Positions 1 to 7,904 of a stretch of 27,093 nucleotides of DNA are shown piece after piece. The position numbers were made by a program, and so were the translations under genes. The notes under the pieces are model-generated. The model was not told where the DNA came from. It did no database searches and saw nothing but the letters and a program-made list of their open reading frames with translations. Each line of letters begins with the position of its first letter. Position 1 is the first letter of the stretch. Source of the stretch: an uncultured Porphyromonas sp. (GTDB lineage Bacteria > Bacteroidota > Bacteroidia > Bacteroidales > Porphyromonadaceae); assembly GCA_902490315.1 (NCBI GenBank), contig CABUDK010000015.1, forward strand, positions 1 through 27,093, written 5' to 3'.

Positions 1-160
1 CGCGTCCCACCACGATGGTTGGTCTGCTGATAGACTCGTAGAGCTTGATGTGCTGTGCATACCCCACGACAAAGTGTGCTATCGTCAGTGGGTTGAAGCC
101 GTCTGTCGGAGAGCCTCCGACAGTACCGCGTATTCCAGAGATTGATTTGATGACCGTCAT
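1..160 (-). CDS. glmM: Phosphoglucosamine mutase / phosphohexomutase, N-terminal fragment
   Basis: This partial gene starts with ATG at 160 and runs off the left edge, leaving about 53 residues. The visible protein begins MTVIKSISGIRGTVGG and continues with a PTDGFNPLTIAHFV-like stretch. This is the typical N-terminus of Bacteroidetes alpha-D-phosphohexomutases annotated as phosphoglucosamine mutase, which convert glucosamine-6-phosphate to glucosamine-1-phosphate for peptidoglycan and LPS precursors. The catalytic serine loop and metal site lie outside the window, so mutase type (glucosamine versus mannose or glucose) cannot be checked here. It lies 85 bp downstream of the DUF4827 lipoprotein gene in the same direction and may be in the same transcript. 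Confidence 0.8.
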   Translation of the reverse strand, partial: MTVIKSISGIRGTVGGSPTDGFNPLTIAHFVVGYAQHIKLYESISRPTIVVGR

Positions 161-245
161 AGTATAGATTAAGTGTGTTGTTTCAAGAATGAGTAGCTAG
201 GCGTATGCCTTACCACAAGCTGGCATCAGAGATGCCCGTAGGAGG

Positions 246-875
246 TTAGGACTCCTCGACAAACTGGTACCAAACCTCCTCACAATACATCGGAGCACCC
301 GCATTGTATGCGATGTTGGGACCTAAGAGAAAGGGAACGAGGAGACGTATTCTAGCGCCGTTGCCCACCATCGTGAGCGGATAGGCGACTCCCTCGCACA
401 TCAGCGCATCGATGGAGTGACCGTACTGCTCTTGGATCAGCTTGTAGTGGATAGAACCGGTCCGGTCGCGTGAGTTGATGTAGATAAACTCCGTAGACTG
501 CTGATAGCCCTTAGAGAGGTTGTCAAAGTCATGTTTGTAGTCTGGTGCGATGAAGCGCCCTTTCATACGTAGCATGACGCGCGTACGCTCAGGCTTGGCC
601 AGCTCGCCACCTTTGTTGAGGACCTGCATGTAGACGCCATTGGGGAACTTGTACCACACGTTGGGGTCAAACTCGCGCTGCTCCTCGGCACCCTCCTGCA
701 CGTTCATTCCTTGCTCCTGGACGAAGTTGTCTATCATCTTCTTCTCGTCGCGTAGCATCTCCGAGAGCGACTTGATATGCTGCTTATCGCGACAGCTGGT
801 CAAGGCACCCTGCCCCAGTAGGAGCATCAGGACGAGTGTCACAAGGGTGGTGATGGTATGGTTTGTTGCTTTCAT
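246..875 (-). CDS. DUF4827 family lipoprotein
   Basis: The product has 209 residues with a hydrophobic N-terminus (about residues 8-24) followed by a lipobox ending in ALTSC, with the lipidated cysteine at residue 28. It should therefore be a lipoprotein of the outer or inner membrane. The rest is a soluble domain that resembles the Bacteroidetes DUF4827 family (VWYKFPNGVYMQVL, then a late GARIRLLVPFLLGPNIAY segment). That late segment is reminiscent of FKBP-type prolyl isomerase folds, but this similarity is only a guess from the motif. Function is unknown. It is flanked by the DHH phosphoesterase (39 bp upstream) and the phosphohexomutase, an arrangement I recall from other Bacteroidales. 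The upstream gap holds a heptamer repeat tract. Confidence 0.75.
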   Translation of the reverse strand: MKATNHTITTLVTLVLMLLLGQGALTSCRDKQHIKSLSEMLRDEKKMIDNFVQEQGMNVQEGAEEQREFDPNVWYKFPNGVYMQVLNKGGELAKPERTRVMLRMKGRFIAPDYKHDFDNLSKGYQQSTEFIYINSRDRTGSIHYKLIQEQYGHSIDALMCEGVAYPLTMVGNGARIRLLVPFLLGPNIAYNAGAPMYCEEVWYQFVEES

Positions 876-883
876 ATATCTAT

Positions 884-918
884 TGTCTAATCTCTAATTT
901 CTAACTTCTAATCTCTAA
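884..918 (-). repeat. Heptamer repeat tract, five units
   Basis: Five consecutive degenerate 7-bp units read TTAGAGA, TTAGAAG, TTAGAAA, TTAGAGA, TTAGACA on the minus strand. The tract fills nearly the whole gap between the phosphoesterase and the DUF4827 gene, and the stop codon of the phosphoesterase (915-917) is part of its first unit. The orientation relative to transcription is opposite to that of the tracts at 2036-2070 and 9048-9097. Confidence 0.85.
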
Positions 919-1997
919 CAACCCGGGTAATCCTGTACGAGCTGGCGCAGTCCCTGCCACACGAGTGCTAGCGCATCCGACAGCGAGCCCTGGTACTCAG
1001 CGCCCGCAGCGTTCAGATGCCCGCCCCCGTCAAAGAGTTTGCTCGCCACTTCATTGACCGGCAAGTTACCTTGCGAGCGAAGCGATATCTTGACCGGTTC
1101 GTCGGGATCACGCTGCTCTCGGAGGAATGCGACGGCTCGTATACCTGCCACATCAAGGGGAACATTTACCAAGCCCTCTGTATCTCCAGGCTCTATGCCA
1201 AAGCGGTCAAAGTCCTCCTGCCTAAGCGTAAAGACTGCCACCCCAAGATCGAGGTCGTAAGTCGTGCGCTCGTTGATGATATAGCCGAGGAGGCGCTGTC
1301 GGCTCAGCTTGTCACTCTTGAAGATCCGTAGCACGATCTCCTCATGCCTTGCACCGACCTCTAGGAGATGAGCGATGGTCCTAAAGAGCGTCGGCGTAAT
1401 CTGGCCATGTCGCAGGAGACCCGTATCCGTGTAGGTTGCAGCCAGCAGGCAGGTCGCCATATCGGCACCGCCATGTAGCTCTAGCTCTCTCGACTCACCG
1501 CCGCCGAGTAGCTCCGCTATGAGGAAGCCCGTAGCACACGCCGAGGTGTCGCTATACATCTCATCGACCAGCCCCATCTCAGGCTCTGGGTGATGGTCTA
1601 TCATCACGGAGCGCACATCGGGCTTACGCACGACCTCAGCGATCAAGGGCTCAAGCGGATTGCCAATGCGCCCCAGATGGTTGAAGTCGACCAAAAGCAG
1701 TAGCCTAGCTTGAGCCAATATATGACGTATCGGCTCTAAGTCGCTCTGCGGTGAGAGCTGATGTATCGTCTCAGCGCCAGGGAGCCAGAGGAGGTTGTCC
1801 GGCATACGCCCCACGACCATGATAGAGACCTCGTCAGCACCGCGTGCTAGCAGATAGCTACGTAGAGCCAAGGCACTGCCTATGCAGTCCCCGTCGGGCG
1901 ACTTGTGTCCTACGATGACGACACGACGCTCGCCCTCACTTCCTAGCGAGGTAAGCTCCAGCGTGTCTGATAAAGGTCTATTGCTAAGCTGCGACAT
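915..1997 (-). CDS. DHH/DHHA1 phosphoesterase (NrnA-like nanoRNase / pAp phosphatase)
   Basis: The 360-residue protein has the full DHH-DHHA1 layout. The metal-binding motif is HKSPDGDCIGS with His31, Asp35 and Asp37, a further Asp lies in LLVDFNHLG (Asp104), the DHH signature is at residues 134-136 (MIDHHPEPE), and the C-terminal DHHA1 motif GGGH is at 324-327. Proteins of this length and layout in Bacteroidetes are NrnA-like. They degrade 2-5 nt RNA to mononucleotides, and many also dephosphorylate 3'-phosphoadenosine 5'-phosphate. RecJ is less likely because it is much longer. The gene has its own -7 box at 2023-2030 and is probably co-transcribed with the DUF4827 gene. Confidence 0.88.
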   Translation of the reverse strand: MSQLSNRPLSDTLELTSLGSEGERRVVIVGHKSPDGDCIGSALALRSYLLARGADEVSIMVVGRMPDNLLWLPGAETIHQLSPQSDLEPIRHILAQARLLLLVDFNHLGRIGNPLEPLIAEVVRKPDVRSVMIDHHPEPEMGLVDEMYSDTSACATGFLIAELLGGGESRELELHGGADMATCLLAATYTDTGLLRHGQITPTLFRTIAHLLEVGARHEEIVLRIFKSDKLSRQRLLGYIINERTTYDLDLGVAVFTLRQEDFDRFGIEPGDTEGLVNVPLDVAGIRAVAFLREQRDPDEPVKISLRSQGNLPVNEVASKLFDGGGHLNAAGAEYQGSLSDALALVWQGLRQLVQDYPGC

Positions 1998-2022
1998 AGA
2001 GATCGGGAAAGGTATACACCCG

Positions 2023-2030
2023 CAAAGATA
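2023..2030 (-). promoter_or_regulatory. Bacteroidetes -7 promoter box (TATCTTTG)
   Basis: On the minus strand TATCTTTG lies 25 bp upstream of the phosphoesterase start at 1997 and matches the Bacteroidetes -7 consensus TAnnTTTG. No clear TTTG at -33 is visible. That region is occupied by the heptamer tract 2036-2070. Confidence 0.6.
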
Positions 2031-2035
2031 CGAAA

Positions 2036-2070
2036 TTAGAGGTTAGAGATTAGAAGTTAGAGATTAGAGA
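2036..2070 (+). repeat. Heptamer repeat tract, five units
   Basis: On the plus strand the units are TTAGAGG, TTAGAGA, TTAGAAG, TTAGAGA, TTAGAGA, 35 bp without interruption. The tract begins 5 bp upstream of the -7 box of the phosphoesterase gene and covers its presumed -33 region. The same arrangement occurs in front of the cobalamin operon (9034-9097). Confidence 0.88.
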
Positions 2071-2151
2071 CCTTTTCTAGGCGTGCGTGGCTCTGGTGAT
2101 CCTAGTGGCACTAGAGTCTCTAGCCTTTGGCTTTTACCCTTTAGCCGATCT

Positions 2152-3066
2152 TTAGCGGTAAAGGTAGGTGAGGAAGACGAGGAGACTGGCGAGCAGCGTG
2201 ACGGCGATGACGATGCGGATGGTGCGTCGGAGTGTCTGTGCAGTGACGGCGTGGATTGGGGTGCCGATATAGGGCTTCTCGACGAGCATACCGTGGTAGA
2301 TGTTGGGCCCGCCAAACTGCACGCCAAGGATACCCGCCAGAGCCGACTCGGGATAGCCCGAATTGGGACTGGCATGCTTGCGTGCATCACGCCACACGGT
2401 GCGTACGGCTCGCCGACTCGGAGCCACGAGGAGCATCAGGAGCGCCGTGAGACGAGACGGGATATAGTTCGCAGCGTCATCGAGGATACGTGCAGCAAAG
2501 TAGCCGAAGTCTTTGTAGTGCTGGTCTTTGTAGCCGATCATGGAGTCGAGCGTGTTGATCATTTTATAAGCCATCATGAGCGGCACTCCACCCAGAGCGT
2601 AGAAGCAGAGCGGAGCGATGACGCCGTCGGAGAGATTCTCCGCAAGTGTCTCTAGCACAGCGGTGCGGATCTGCGCAAAAGAGAGCTGCGAGGTGTCACG
2701 ACCTACGATCCAAGAGAGACGCTTGCGAGCCCCCTCGAGATCGTCAGCCACCACATAACGCTCTACCGCCAAAGCTTCGCCGATCAAGCTCCGCGGACAG
2801 ATCGCAAAAAAGAAAAAGATCGTTTGCCAAGCCAGTAGGGCATAGCGATAGTCCGCTAGGAGCCATTCGACAGCATAGAAGAAGCCCCACACGCCCAGCA
2901 CGAGTATGAGGGAGAGTATTGTGCCTTTTGCCTTCTGGAGTGGCGGATGGTTGAGCCACCGCTCACCCCATGCGATGAGCTGACCAAAGAGTCGTATCGG
3001 GTGGAGCGCCCAGCGGGGATCACCGAGGAGCAGGTCGAGGAGGAGACCGAAGAGTAGCGGATACAT
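2152..3066 (-). CDS. cbiB: Adenosylcobinamide-phosphate synthase (CbiB/CobD-type membrane protein)
   Basis: The 304-residue integral membrane protein begins MYPLLFGLLLDLLLGDPRWALHP, the characteristic CbiB opening in which a hydrophobic helix is followed by a D-x-x-x-G-DP motif and a conserved HP. Later LAVERYVVADDLEGARKRLSWIVGRDT and ILDDAANYIPSRLTAL fit the family as well. The enzyme joins (R)-1-aminopropan-2-ol O-phosphate to adenosylcobyric acid, giving adenosylcobinamide phosphate. I chose the ATG at 3066 over the upstream one at 3174, because the extra 36 residues lie inside cobD and are not family-like. The start follows the cobD stop by 1 bp, which indicates translational coupling. 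It is the last gene of the cobalamin operon. Confidence 0.93.
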   Translation of the reverse strand: MYPLLFGLLLDLLLGDPRWALHPIRLFGQLIAWGERWLNHPPLQKAKGTILSLILVLGVWGFFYAVEWLLADYRYALLAWQTIFFFFAICPRSLIGEALAVERYVVADDLEGARKRLSWIVGRDTSQLSFAQIRTAVLETLAENLSDGVIAPLCFYALGGVPLMMAYKMINTLDSMIGYKDQHYKDFGYFAARILDDAANYIPSRLTALLMLLVAPSRRAVRTVWRDARKHASPNSGYPESALAGILGVQFGGPNIYHGMLVEKPYIGTPIHAVTAQTLRRTIRIVIAVTLLASLLVFLTYLYR

Positions 3067-3067
3067 A

Positions 3068-4087
3068 CTACAAGTAGCTTGACAAACCTCGGAGTAACGC
3101 TTGACCAGCTTCTGGCGACTGCACCGAGAGACGGAAGTGACGAGGCGAGAGGGAGCGGAAGTTGGCCGCATCACGGATCAAGACTCCATGCTGCGTGACG
3201 AGGTACTCCTTGAGCTGAGCTGCGGTGCCTCGTTCCTCATCTAGACAAGCGAGGAAGTAAGGTGTGGAACTGGGTATCAGCGAGACCCCGGCGATCTGCG
3301 CCACCTCGTGAGCGAGGTGCTGCGCCTCCCGCACTAAGCCCGTGGCATCTGGCAGTAACTGGTCGTAATGCTGGCAGATGTAAGCGCCCGCCTCTAGGGC
3401 AAGAGCATTAACGCTCCAGGGCGAGCGGAGCGGTTCAAGGCGTGCCAGCAGCGAGGGGTGAGCAATGATGTAGCCGAGACGTATGCCTGGGAGCGCAAAG
3501 CTCTTGGTCAGCGAACGAACGATGATCAGATTGGGGTGATGCGTCACTTCGTCTAGGAGCGTCACTGGCTCGGCACAGAGCTCGGCGTAGGCTTCGTCCA
3601 CGATCACGTAACTATCTGGATGCGCCGAGCAATAGTTGAGCAGTGCAGCTCGATGCGAGATCTCACCATCGGGATTGTTTGGCAGAGCACTCCAGAGAAG
3701 GTCCACAGAGGCACTTTGGCTGGCTATATCGCTTGTTGGGATATAGGTAATGTGATGGCGATAAAGCTGGCAAGCGTCCTCATACTCAGCAAAGGAGGGA
3801 ACGGTGATGAGCGTCTCGCCTCCCGCAAAGAGATGCGCTAAGAGGTAAAAAGCCTCCGTTGATCCACTGGTCACTAGTAGCCAGTCGGGATCAAGGTGCC
3901 AGTGCTGTGCCAAGAGCTCCCGCAACTCCTTCGCCTGAGGGTCTGGATAGTGTGTCAAGCTCTCTAGCCGCCCTGAGAGATAGTCTATAATTTCGCCCGC
4001 ATGATTGCGGTAAGGCACATTGCTAGAGAAGTCGTAGCGCACGAGCGCTCCGTAGCTGTATCGGTCGTCCCCGTGTCCTACTATCAT
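3068..4087 (-). CDS. cobD: L-threonine-O-3-phosphate decarboxylase (CobD, PLP enzyme)
   Basis: The 339-residue fold-type I PLP protein has GSTEAFYLLA (from residue 75, phosphate-binding loop), a PNNPDG motif at 136-141, DEAY at 164-167, and SLTKSFALPGIRLGY with the likely Schiff-base Lys195. By sequence alone it could be a histidinol-phosphate-type aminotransferase. The position between cobQ (ATGA overlap at 4084-4087) and cbiB (1 bp gap) makes the CobD decarboxylase role much more likely. CobD makes aminopropanol phosphate, the substrate of the next gene product. The length suits a minimal CobD without the C-terminal metal-binding extension found in some species. Confidence 0.9.
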   Translation of the reverse strand: MIVGHGDDRYSYGALVRYDFSSNVPYRNHAGEIIDYLSGRLESLTHYPDPQAKELRELLAQHWHLDPDWLLVTSGSTEAFYLLAHLFAGGETLITVPSFAEYEDACQLYRHHITYIPTSDIASQSASVDLLWSALPNNPDGEISHRAALLNYCSAHPDSYVIVDEAYAELCAEPVTLLDEVTHHPNLIIVRSLTKSFALPGIRLGYIIAHPSLLARLEPLRSPWSVNALALEAGAYICQHYDQLLPDATGLVREAQHLAHEVAQIAGVSLIPSSTPYFLACLDEERGTAAQLKEYLVTQHGVLIRDAANFRSLSPRHFRLSVQSPEAGQALLRGLSSYL

Positions 4088-5565
4088 ACGTTACGCAGAC
4101 TTTGTAGCATATACTCTATGTCTAGATGCTGACGCATGTGCTCGGCGAGGCGGTCATAAGCCGCTTCGCGCGTAGCAAAGGTGCGCTCTAGGTGGAAGGT
4201 TCGATCCGGAGCTACCTCGTGCAGGATCTGCTGCACGATCGCTTCATTGTCCCAGATGCCGTGCATGTAGCTACCCCACAGGCGAGGAGAGACCCAGTAG
4301 CCGTCGGGCGTTTCACCAGCCCTCATAACTACCGGTGAGTCGGGCGCATCGACGGGCTGCGTCACCCCGCAGTGGATCTCGTAGCCCTGACAATCGGGAG
4401 TACCCGTAGGGAGGTAGGTAAAAGTGGAGGTACGTACCGCTTTATTGCTCTGCAGCGTGGTCTCAGTGGGCAGAAGTCCTAAGCCACGGACGGTGCGCGG
4501 CTCGCCCTCGACGCCATCGGTGTCGGTGATGCGCAGACCCATCATCTGATAACCTCCGCAGATGCCGTAGAGTGGTCGACCCGCCTTGTGATGAGCTAGG
4601 ATGACCGCACCAAGTCCCTCAGCCTGTAGCCAGAGCAGGTCATCGATCGTGTTCTTACTCCCAGGGAGCATGATGATGTCCGCCTGGCGCAGTGCCTCGG
4701 CATCTGCAGTGAAGTAGAGCGTGACGCCAGAGATGAAGCGTAGCGAGTCAAAGTCGGTGAAGTTGGAGATGTGAGGCAGTCGCACCACCGCTACATTGAG
4801 CGTGTCGGGTCGAGGCTGCGCAGCGTAGCTATCGATGGAGACCCCGTCCTCAGCATCTATCTGCATATTGGGCAGGTAAGGGAGCAGCCCCACGACTGGC
4901 ACTTTGGTCAACTCCTGAATGATCTCCCGCCCCGAGTCAAAGAGCGAGCTGTCGCCTCGAAACTTATTGATGATGATCCCCTTGATCGCAGCGCGCTCTG
5001 CTGGGGGCAAGAGCTCGATCGTCCCGTAGAGACTGCCGAAGATCCCCCCACGCTCGATGTCCGCCACGAGGTAAACGTCAGCTCCTGTCCGCAGAGCCAC
5101 CCGCATATTGACGATGTCCATCGGCCAGAGGTTGACCTCCGAGATGCTGCCCGCACCCTCTATCACGATCGGGTTGTACTGGCTCGCCAGTCTGTCGAAC
5201 GCTTTCATCGCCTCTACAAAGAGCGGCTTGCGCTGCTCCGCGTTGAAGTAAGAGCGTGCCGACTGATTGCCCACCGCCTTGCCGTTGAGGATCACTTGCG
5301 TGGTCTGATCGGCCGTCGGCTTGAGGAGGATCGGGTTCATATCGGTGTGGCAAGGTATGCCGCACGCCTCCGCCTGAACCGCTTGCGCACGACCTATCTC
5401 GCCCTCCTCGGGGGTGGGATAGCTATTGAGCGACATGTTTTGCGCCTTAAAGGGAGCGGGCTTGTACCCCTCCTGCAGCAAGATACGACAGATGCCTGTC
5501 GCCACGATGGACTTTCCTACGTCGGAGCCAGTTCCGACGAGCATGATCGGCTTTAGCTTACTCAT
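4084..5565 (-). CDS. cobQ: Adenosylcobyric acid synthase, glutamine-hydrolysing (CobQ/CbiP)
   Basis: The 493-residue amidase has two domains. The N-terminal ATPase domain carries a P-loop-like GTGSDVGKS at 11-19 and PFKAQNMSLN at 38-47, a CobQ/CbiP hallmark. The C-terminal class I glutamine amidotransferase domain carries GICGGYQ with nucleophile Cys336 and the catalytic histidine in WGSYMHG (His435). It amidates four carboxylates of cobyrinic acid a,c-diamide, giving cobyric acid. I chose the ATG at 5565, whose reading overlaps the cobC stop by 8 bp, rather than 5646. GGAG lies at a useful distance upstream. Its presence without CobB/CbiA in the window suggests the earlier amidation is done elsewhere or the precursor is imported. 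Confidence 0.95.
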   Translation of the reverse strand: MSKLKPIMLVGTGSDVGKSIVATGICRILLQEGYKPAPFKAQNMSLNSYPTPEEGEIGRAQAVQAEACGIPCHTDMNPILLKPTADQTTQVILNGKAVGNQSARSYFNAEQRKPLFVEAMKAFDRLASQYNPIVIEGAGSISEVNLWPMDIVNMRVALRTGADVYLVADIERGGIFGSLYGTIELLPPAERAAIKGIIINKFRGDSSLFDSGREIIQELTKVPVVGLLPYLPNMQIDAEDGVSIDSYAAQPRPDTLNVAVVRLPHISNFTDFDSLRFISGVTLYFTADAEALRQADIIMLPGSKNTIDDLLWLQAEGLGAVILAHHKAGRPLYGICGGYQMMGLRITDTDGVEGEPRTVRGLGLLPTETTLQSNKAVRTSTFTYLPTGTPDCQGYEIHCGVTQPVDAPDSPVVMRAGETPDGYWVSPRLWGSYMHGIWDNEAIVQQILHEVAPDRTFHLERTFATREAAYDRLAEHMRQHLDIEYMLQSLRNV

Positions 5566-6088
5566 ATTGATATATTTCTCCAAAGTTAACCTCCTGCGCC
5601 ATCGCTTCACTAGGCGAGAGCTTGCCCAGCAAAATACGATAAGCACGAATGACCCCGGCGTGCGTCACAAGGAGCGTCTGACAGCCCTTGTTCCGCTCCG
5701 CCTCAAAGTCTGCTACCCGCGCCAGTAAGTCGTCGTGGCTCTCACCGCCTGCCGTCTTGGCATGCCAGTAATCGGCAAACCACACTCGTCCCGCCTCTTG
5801 CTCGTAGACTTCCTGCCAAGTGAGCCCTTCCCATGCGCCAAAGTTCAGCTCGCGCAGTCGCTCGTCCTGACGAATGGACAGTCTCTTTGTCTGGGCTATC
5901 TCCTCAGCCAAAACAATGCAACGAGAGGAGGGACTACTATAGATCTCGTCCAGCTGGACTTTGCTCAGCCCCGCGATGATCTGCTGAGCATAGTGCGGGT
6001 ACTCCTCCGAGAGTGGCGCATCGAGCCAGCCGTAGCAGACGCCTTTAGGTAGGGCAACAGGGGTGTGACGCACGAGGTAGAGACTCAT
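5558..6088 (-). CDS. cobC: Alpha-ribazole phosphatase (CobC), stand-alone histidine phosphatase
   Basis: The 176-residue histidine phosphatase opens with MSLYLVRHTPVALPKGVCYG. The phosphohistidine is His8 in RHTP, the CYGWLDAPL stretch is typical of CobC, NFGAWEG at 82-88 holds the acidic catalytic residue, and the second histidine is His143 (VTHAG). It should remove phosphate from alpha-ribazole-5'-phosphate or from adenosylcobalamin-5'-phosphate at the end of nucleotide-loop assembly. The start at 6088 is favoured because the family begins right at this methionine; the alternative start at 6151 lies inside cobS. It follows cobS by 5 bp. A second histidine phosphatase domain is fused to CobU in the same operon. 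Confidence 0.9.
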   Translation of the reverse strand: MSLYLVRHTPVALPKGVCYGWLDAPLSEEYPHYAQQIIAGLSKVQLDEIYSSPSSRCIVLAEEIAQTKRLSIRQDERLRELNFGAWEGLTWQEVYEQEAGRVWFADYWHAKTAGGESHDDLLARVADFEAERNKGCQTLLVTHAGVIRAYRILLGKLSPSEAMAQEVNFGEIYQYE

Positions 6089-6093
6089 ACCGG

Positions 6094-6879
6094 TCAGACG
6101 TAGATAGTTACCACAAGCGTGACCAGCAGTAGCGTCAGCTCTGCGAGACATTCGATAGCTCCCAGCACATCGCCCGTGTGTCCACCGATACGCTTGTTGC
6201 TAATGCGCATGATCAGTAGCGACTGCCCTATCATCAGCACTGGAGCCACAACAGCAGCCTGCCAAGGCAGGAGCAAGAGGGCTAGGAGTGCCCAGACAGC
6301 CGCTATGAGTAGCGTCTTCGTAGTGACCGCTTGTCGCAGATGCGTTGCCTTGCTCGCCTCACCACTCTTACGTGCGTAGGTCGAGAGTCGCATCACGAGG
6401 ATAGGCATCCAGCGCGCCACCACAGCCATAGCTACGATCGTCCCGATGGCGGTCTCGTAAGGGATGTAGCTCAGCAAGACGACACGACTCATGAGGAGCA
6501 TCACCAACCCCAAGATACCGTACACACCAGTCGAGCTATCCTTCATAATGCGTAGCGTCGTATCCCTATCGTGATACCCGCCGAAGGCATCGCAATAGTC
6601 TGACAAGCCATCCTCATGCATCCCGCCCGTGACAACTAAGCCAACGATCACACTCATCACCGCAGCGACCGCATTTGGCAGATAATAGCCAGCCAAAGCG
6701 TAGATCCCCGCCATCACAGCTCCTACGATCGCTCCCAGCAGAGGAAAGTAGCGAAAAGACTCCCCCATACGCTCCTCATGATACGCCACATGCCCCACCG
6801 GTATGCGGGTGTAGAAGAGTAGCGAGAGACGAAGCAGATCCCACTCAGAGCGTATCGTGTGCCACAGATGCCAAGCCAT
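6094..6879 (-). CDS. cobS: Adenosylcobinamide-GDP ribazoletransferase (cobalamin synthase CobS)
   Basis: The 261-residue polytopic membrane protein has RLSLLFYTRIPVG near the N-terminus, the metal-binding GGMHEDGLSDYCDAFGG at 85-101 (family GGxHxDGLxD) and IMKDSSTGVYG at 111-121, followed by several hydrophobic helices. CobS joins adenosylcobinamide-GDP to alpha-ribazole (phosphate) at the inner membrane, producing adenosylcobalamin (phosphate). It lies 17 bp downstream of cobT and 5 bp upstream of cobC, which places substrate activation, joining and dephosphorylation in consecutive genes. Confidence 0.95.
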   Translation of the reverse strand: MAWHLWHTIRSEWDLLRLSLLFYTRIPVGHVAYHEERMGESFRYFPLLGAIVGAVMAGIYALAGYYLPNAVAAVMSVIVGLVVTGGMHEDGLSDYCDAFGGYHDRDTTLRIMKDSSTGVYGILGLVMLLMSRVVLLSYIPYETAIGTIVAMAVVARWMPILVMRLSTYARKSGEASKATHLRQAVTTKTLLIAAVWALLALLLLPWQAAVVAPVLMIGQSLLIMRISNKRIGGHTGDVLGAIECLAELTLLLVTLVVTIYV

Positions 6880-6896
6880 AGGTCAAGTATCTCTTC

Positions 6897-7904
6897 TTAC
6901 TTGTCTACACGACAGACCGCAGCGTCGGCAAAGCCACGCATATTATTCATAAAGGCAACGGCCGACTGAATGATCGGATAGGCAACGAGTGCTCCCGTAC
7001 CCTCGCCGAGGCGCATACCGAGCGACAAGATCGCCTCTCCGCCTAGGTAGTCGATCATCGCCTGATGTCCTGGCTCTTCGGAGGTGTGAGCGAAGAGCAC
7101 ATTGTCCACGATGCGTGGCTCCATCTCGTGTGCCACCATAAAGGCTGAGGTAGCGATCACACCATCCGCAAGGATCAGCATACCTCTCTTGTATGCCTCT
7201 AGGACACCTCCACAGATAGCAGCGATCTCTAGTCCACCCATCTGCGACAGTAGCTCCATAGGACTTTGCGGATTATAGCGTGCAGACACCTCTTCGAGCA
7301 CCTTGGTCTTATGTTCTAGCCCTGAGCCACGCAGTCCCGAGCCTGGACCAATGATCGAGGCAATAGAGCGTCCCGTGATCTTGTGTAGGATCAGCGTCGC
7401 TGGCGAAGTATTGCCGATGCCCATCTCGCCAAAAGCAATCACATTAGCCCCACGCTCCGCCTCTTGCGTCACACACTGAGCACCGATCAGCATCGCCTCA
7501 GCACACTCCTCGGTCGTCATAGCTGGCTCGTGAAGCATATTGCGGGTGCCGTGCATCACCTTAGCCGACTCAATACGACAAGCCTCTGGGAAGTCGTAGT
7601 CGACACCTACATCTATGACACGCAGACGAAAGCCATTTTGCCGCGCCAAGACACTACACGCCCCGCCCCCCGAAACGAAGTTGATGCATTGCTGCCAGGT
7701 GATCTCCTTAGGACATGGACTCACACCCTCCTCGACGATCCCATGATCTGCAGCCATCACTAGCAGCACAGGGTCGATTAACTGAGGCGTCACGCTATGC
7801 TGTATCATGCCCACCTTATAGGCGATGCGCTCCAGCTGCCCTAGAGAACCCTTAGGCTTCGTGCGGCTGTCGATCCGCTCTTGTAGTTCCTCCTCAAAAG
7901 TCAT
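6897..7904 (-). CDS. cobT: Nicotinate-nucleotide:dimethylbenzimidazole phosphoribosyltransferase (CobT)
   Basis: The 335-residue protein is a full-length CobT: TKPKGSLGQLE at 15-25, AADHGIVEEGVS at 51-62, FGEMGIGNTSPA at 158-169, EEPGH at 276-280, and MRLGEGTGA with the expected catalytic Glu301 (Glu317 in the Salmonella enzyme). CobT transfers phosphoribose from nicotinate mononucleotide to the lower-ligand base, forming alpha-ribazole phosphate. The base may be dimethylbenzimidazole or another benzimidazole or purine. No bza or bluB genes are visible here, so the lower ligand cannot be named. The ATG overlaps the TGA of the upstream fusion gene (7901-7904). Confidence 0.95.
   Translation of the reverse strand: MTFEEELQERIDSRTKPKGSLGQLERIAYKVGMIQHSVTPQLIDPVLLVMAADHGIVEEGVSPCPKEITWQQCINFVSGGGACSVLARQNGFRLRVIDVGVDYDFPEACRIESAKVMHGTRNMLHEPAMTTEECAEAMLIGAQCVTQEAERGANVIAFGEMGIGNTSPATLILHKITGRSIASIIGPGSGLRGSGLEHKTKVLEEVSARYNPQSPMELLSQMGGLEIAAICGGVLEAYKRGMLILADGVIATSAFMVAHEMEPRIVDNVLFAHTSEEPGHQAMIDYLGGEAILSLGMRLGEGTGALVAYPIIQSAVAFMNNMRGFADAAVCRVDK

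Noticed and set aside
2071..2151. Terminator hairpin just after cbiB (CTAGTGGCACTAG region)
   Set aside because: Only an imperfect palindrome with almost no loop is present and no U tract follows on the minus strand, so I do not list it.
2083..2655. Plus-strand open frame of 190 codons
   Set aside because: It is antisense to cbiB and has no recognisable domain or start context.
3068..4087. Histidinol-phosphate aminotransferase as the identity of the PLP enzyme
   Set aside because: The fold and motifs would allow it, but the gene is coupled to cobQ and cbiB on both sides and no histidine genes are near.
4771..5556. Long plus-strand open frame of 261 codons
   Set aside because: It lies entirely antisense to cobQ, whose P-loop and amidase motifs are intact. 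The translation is rich in Arg, His and Leu without any family motif.
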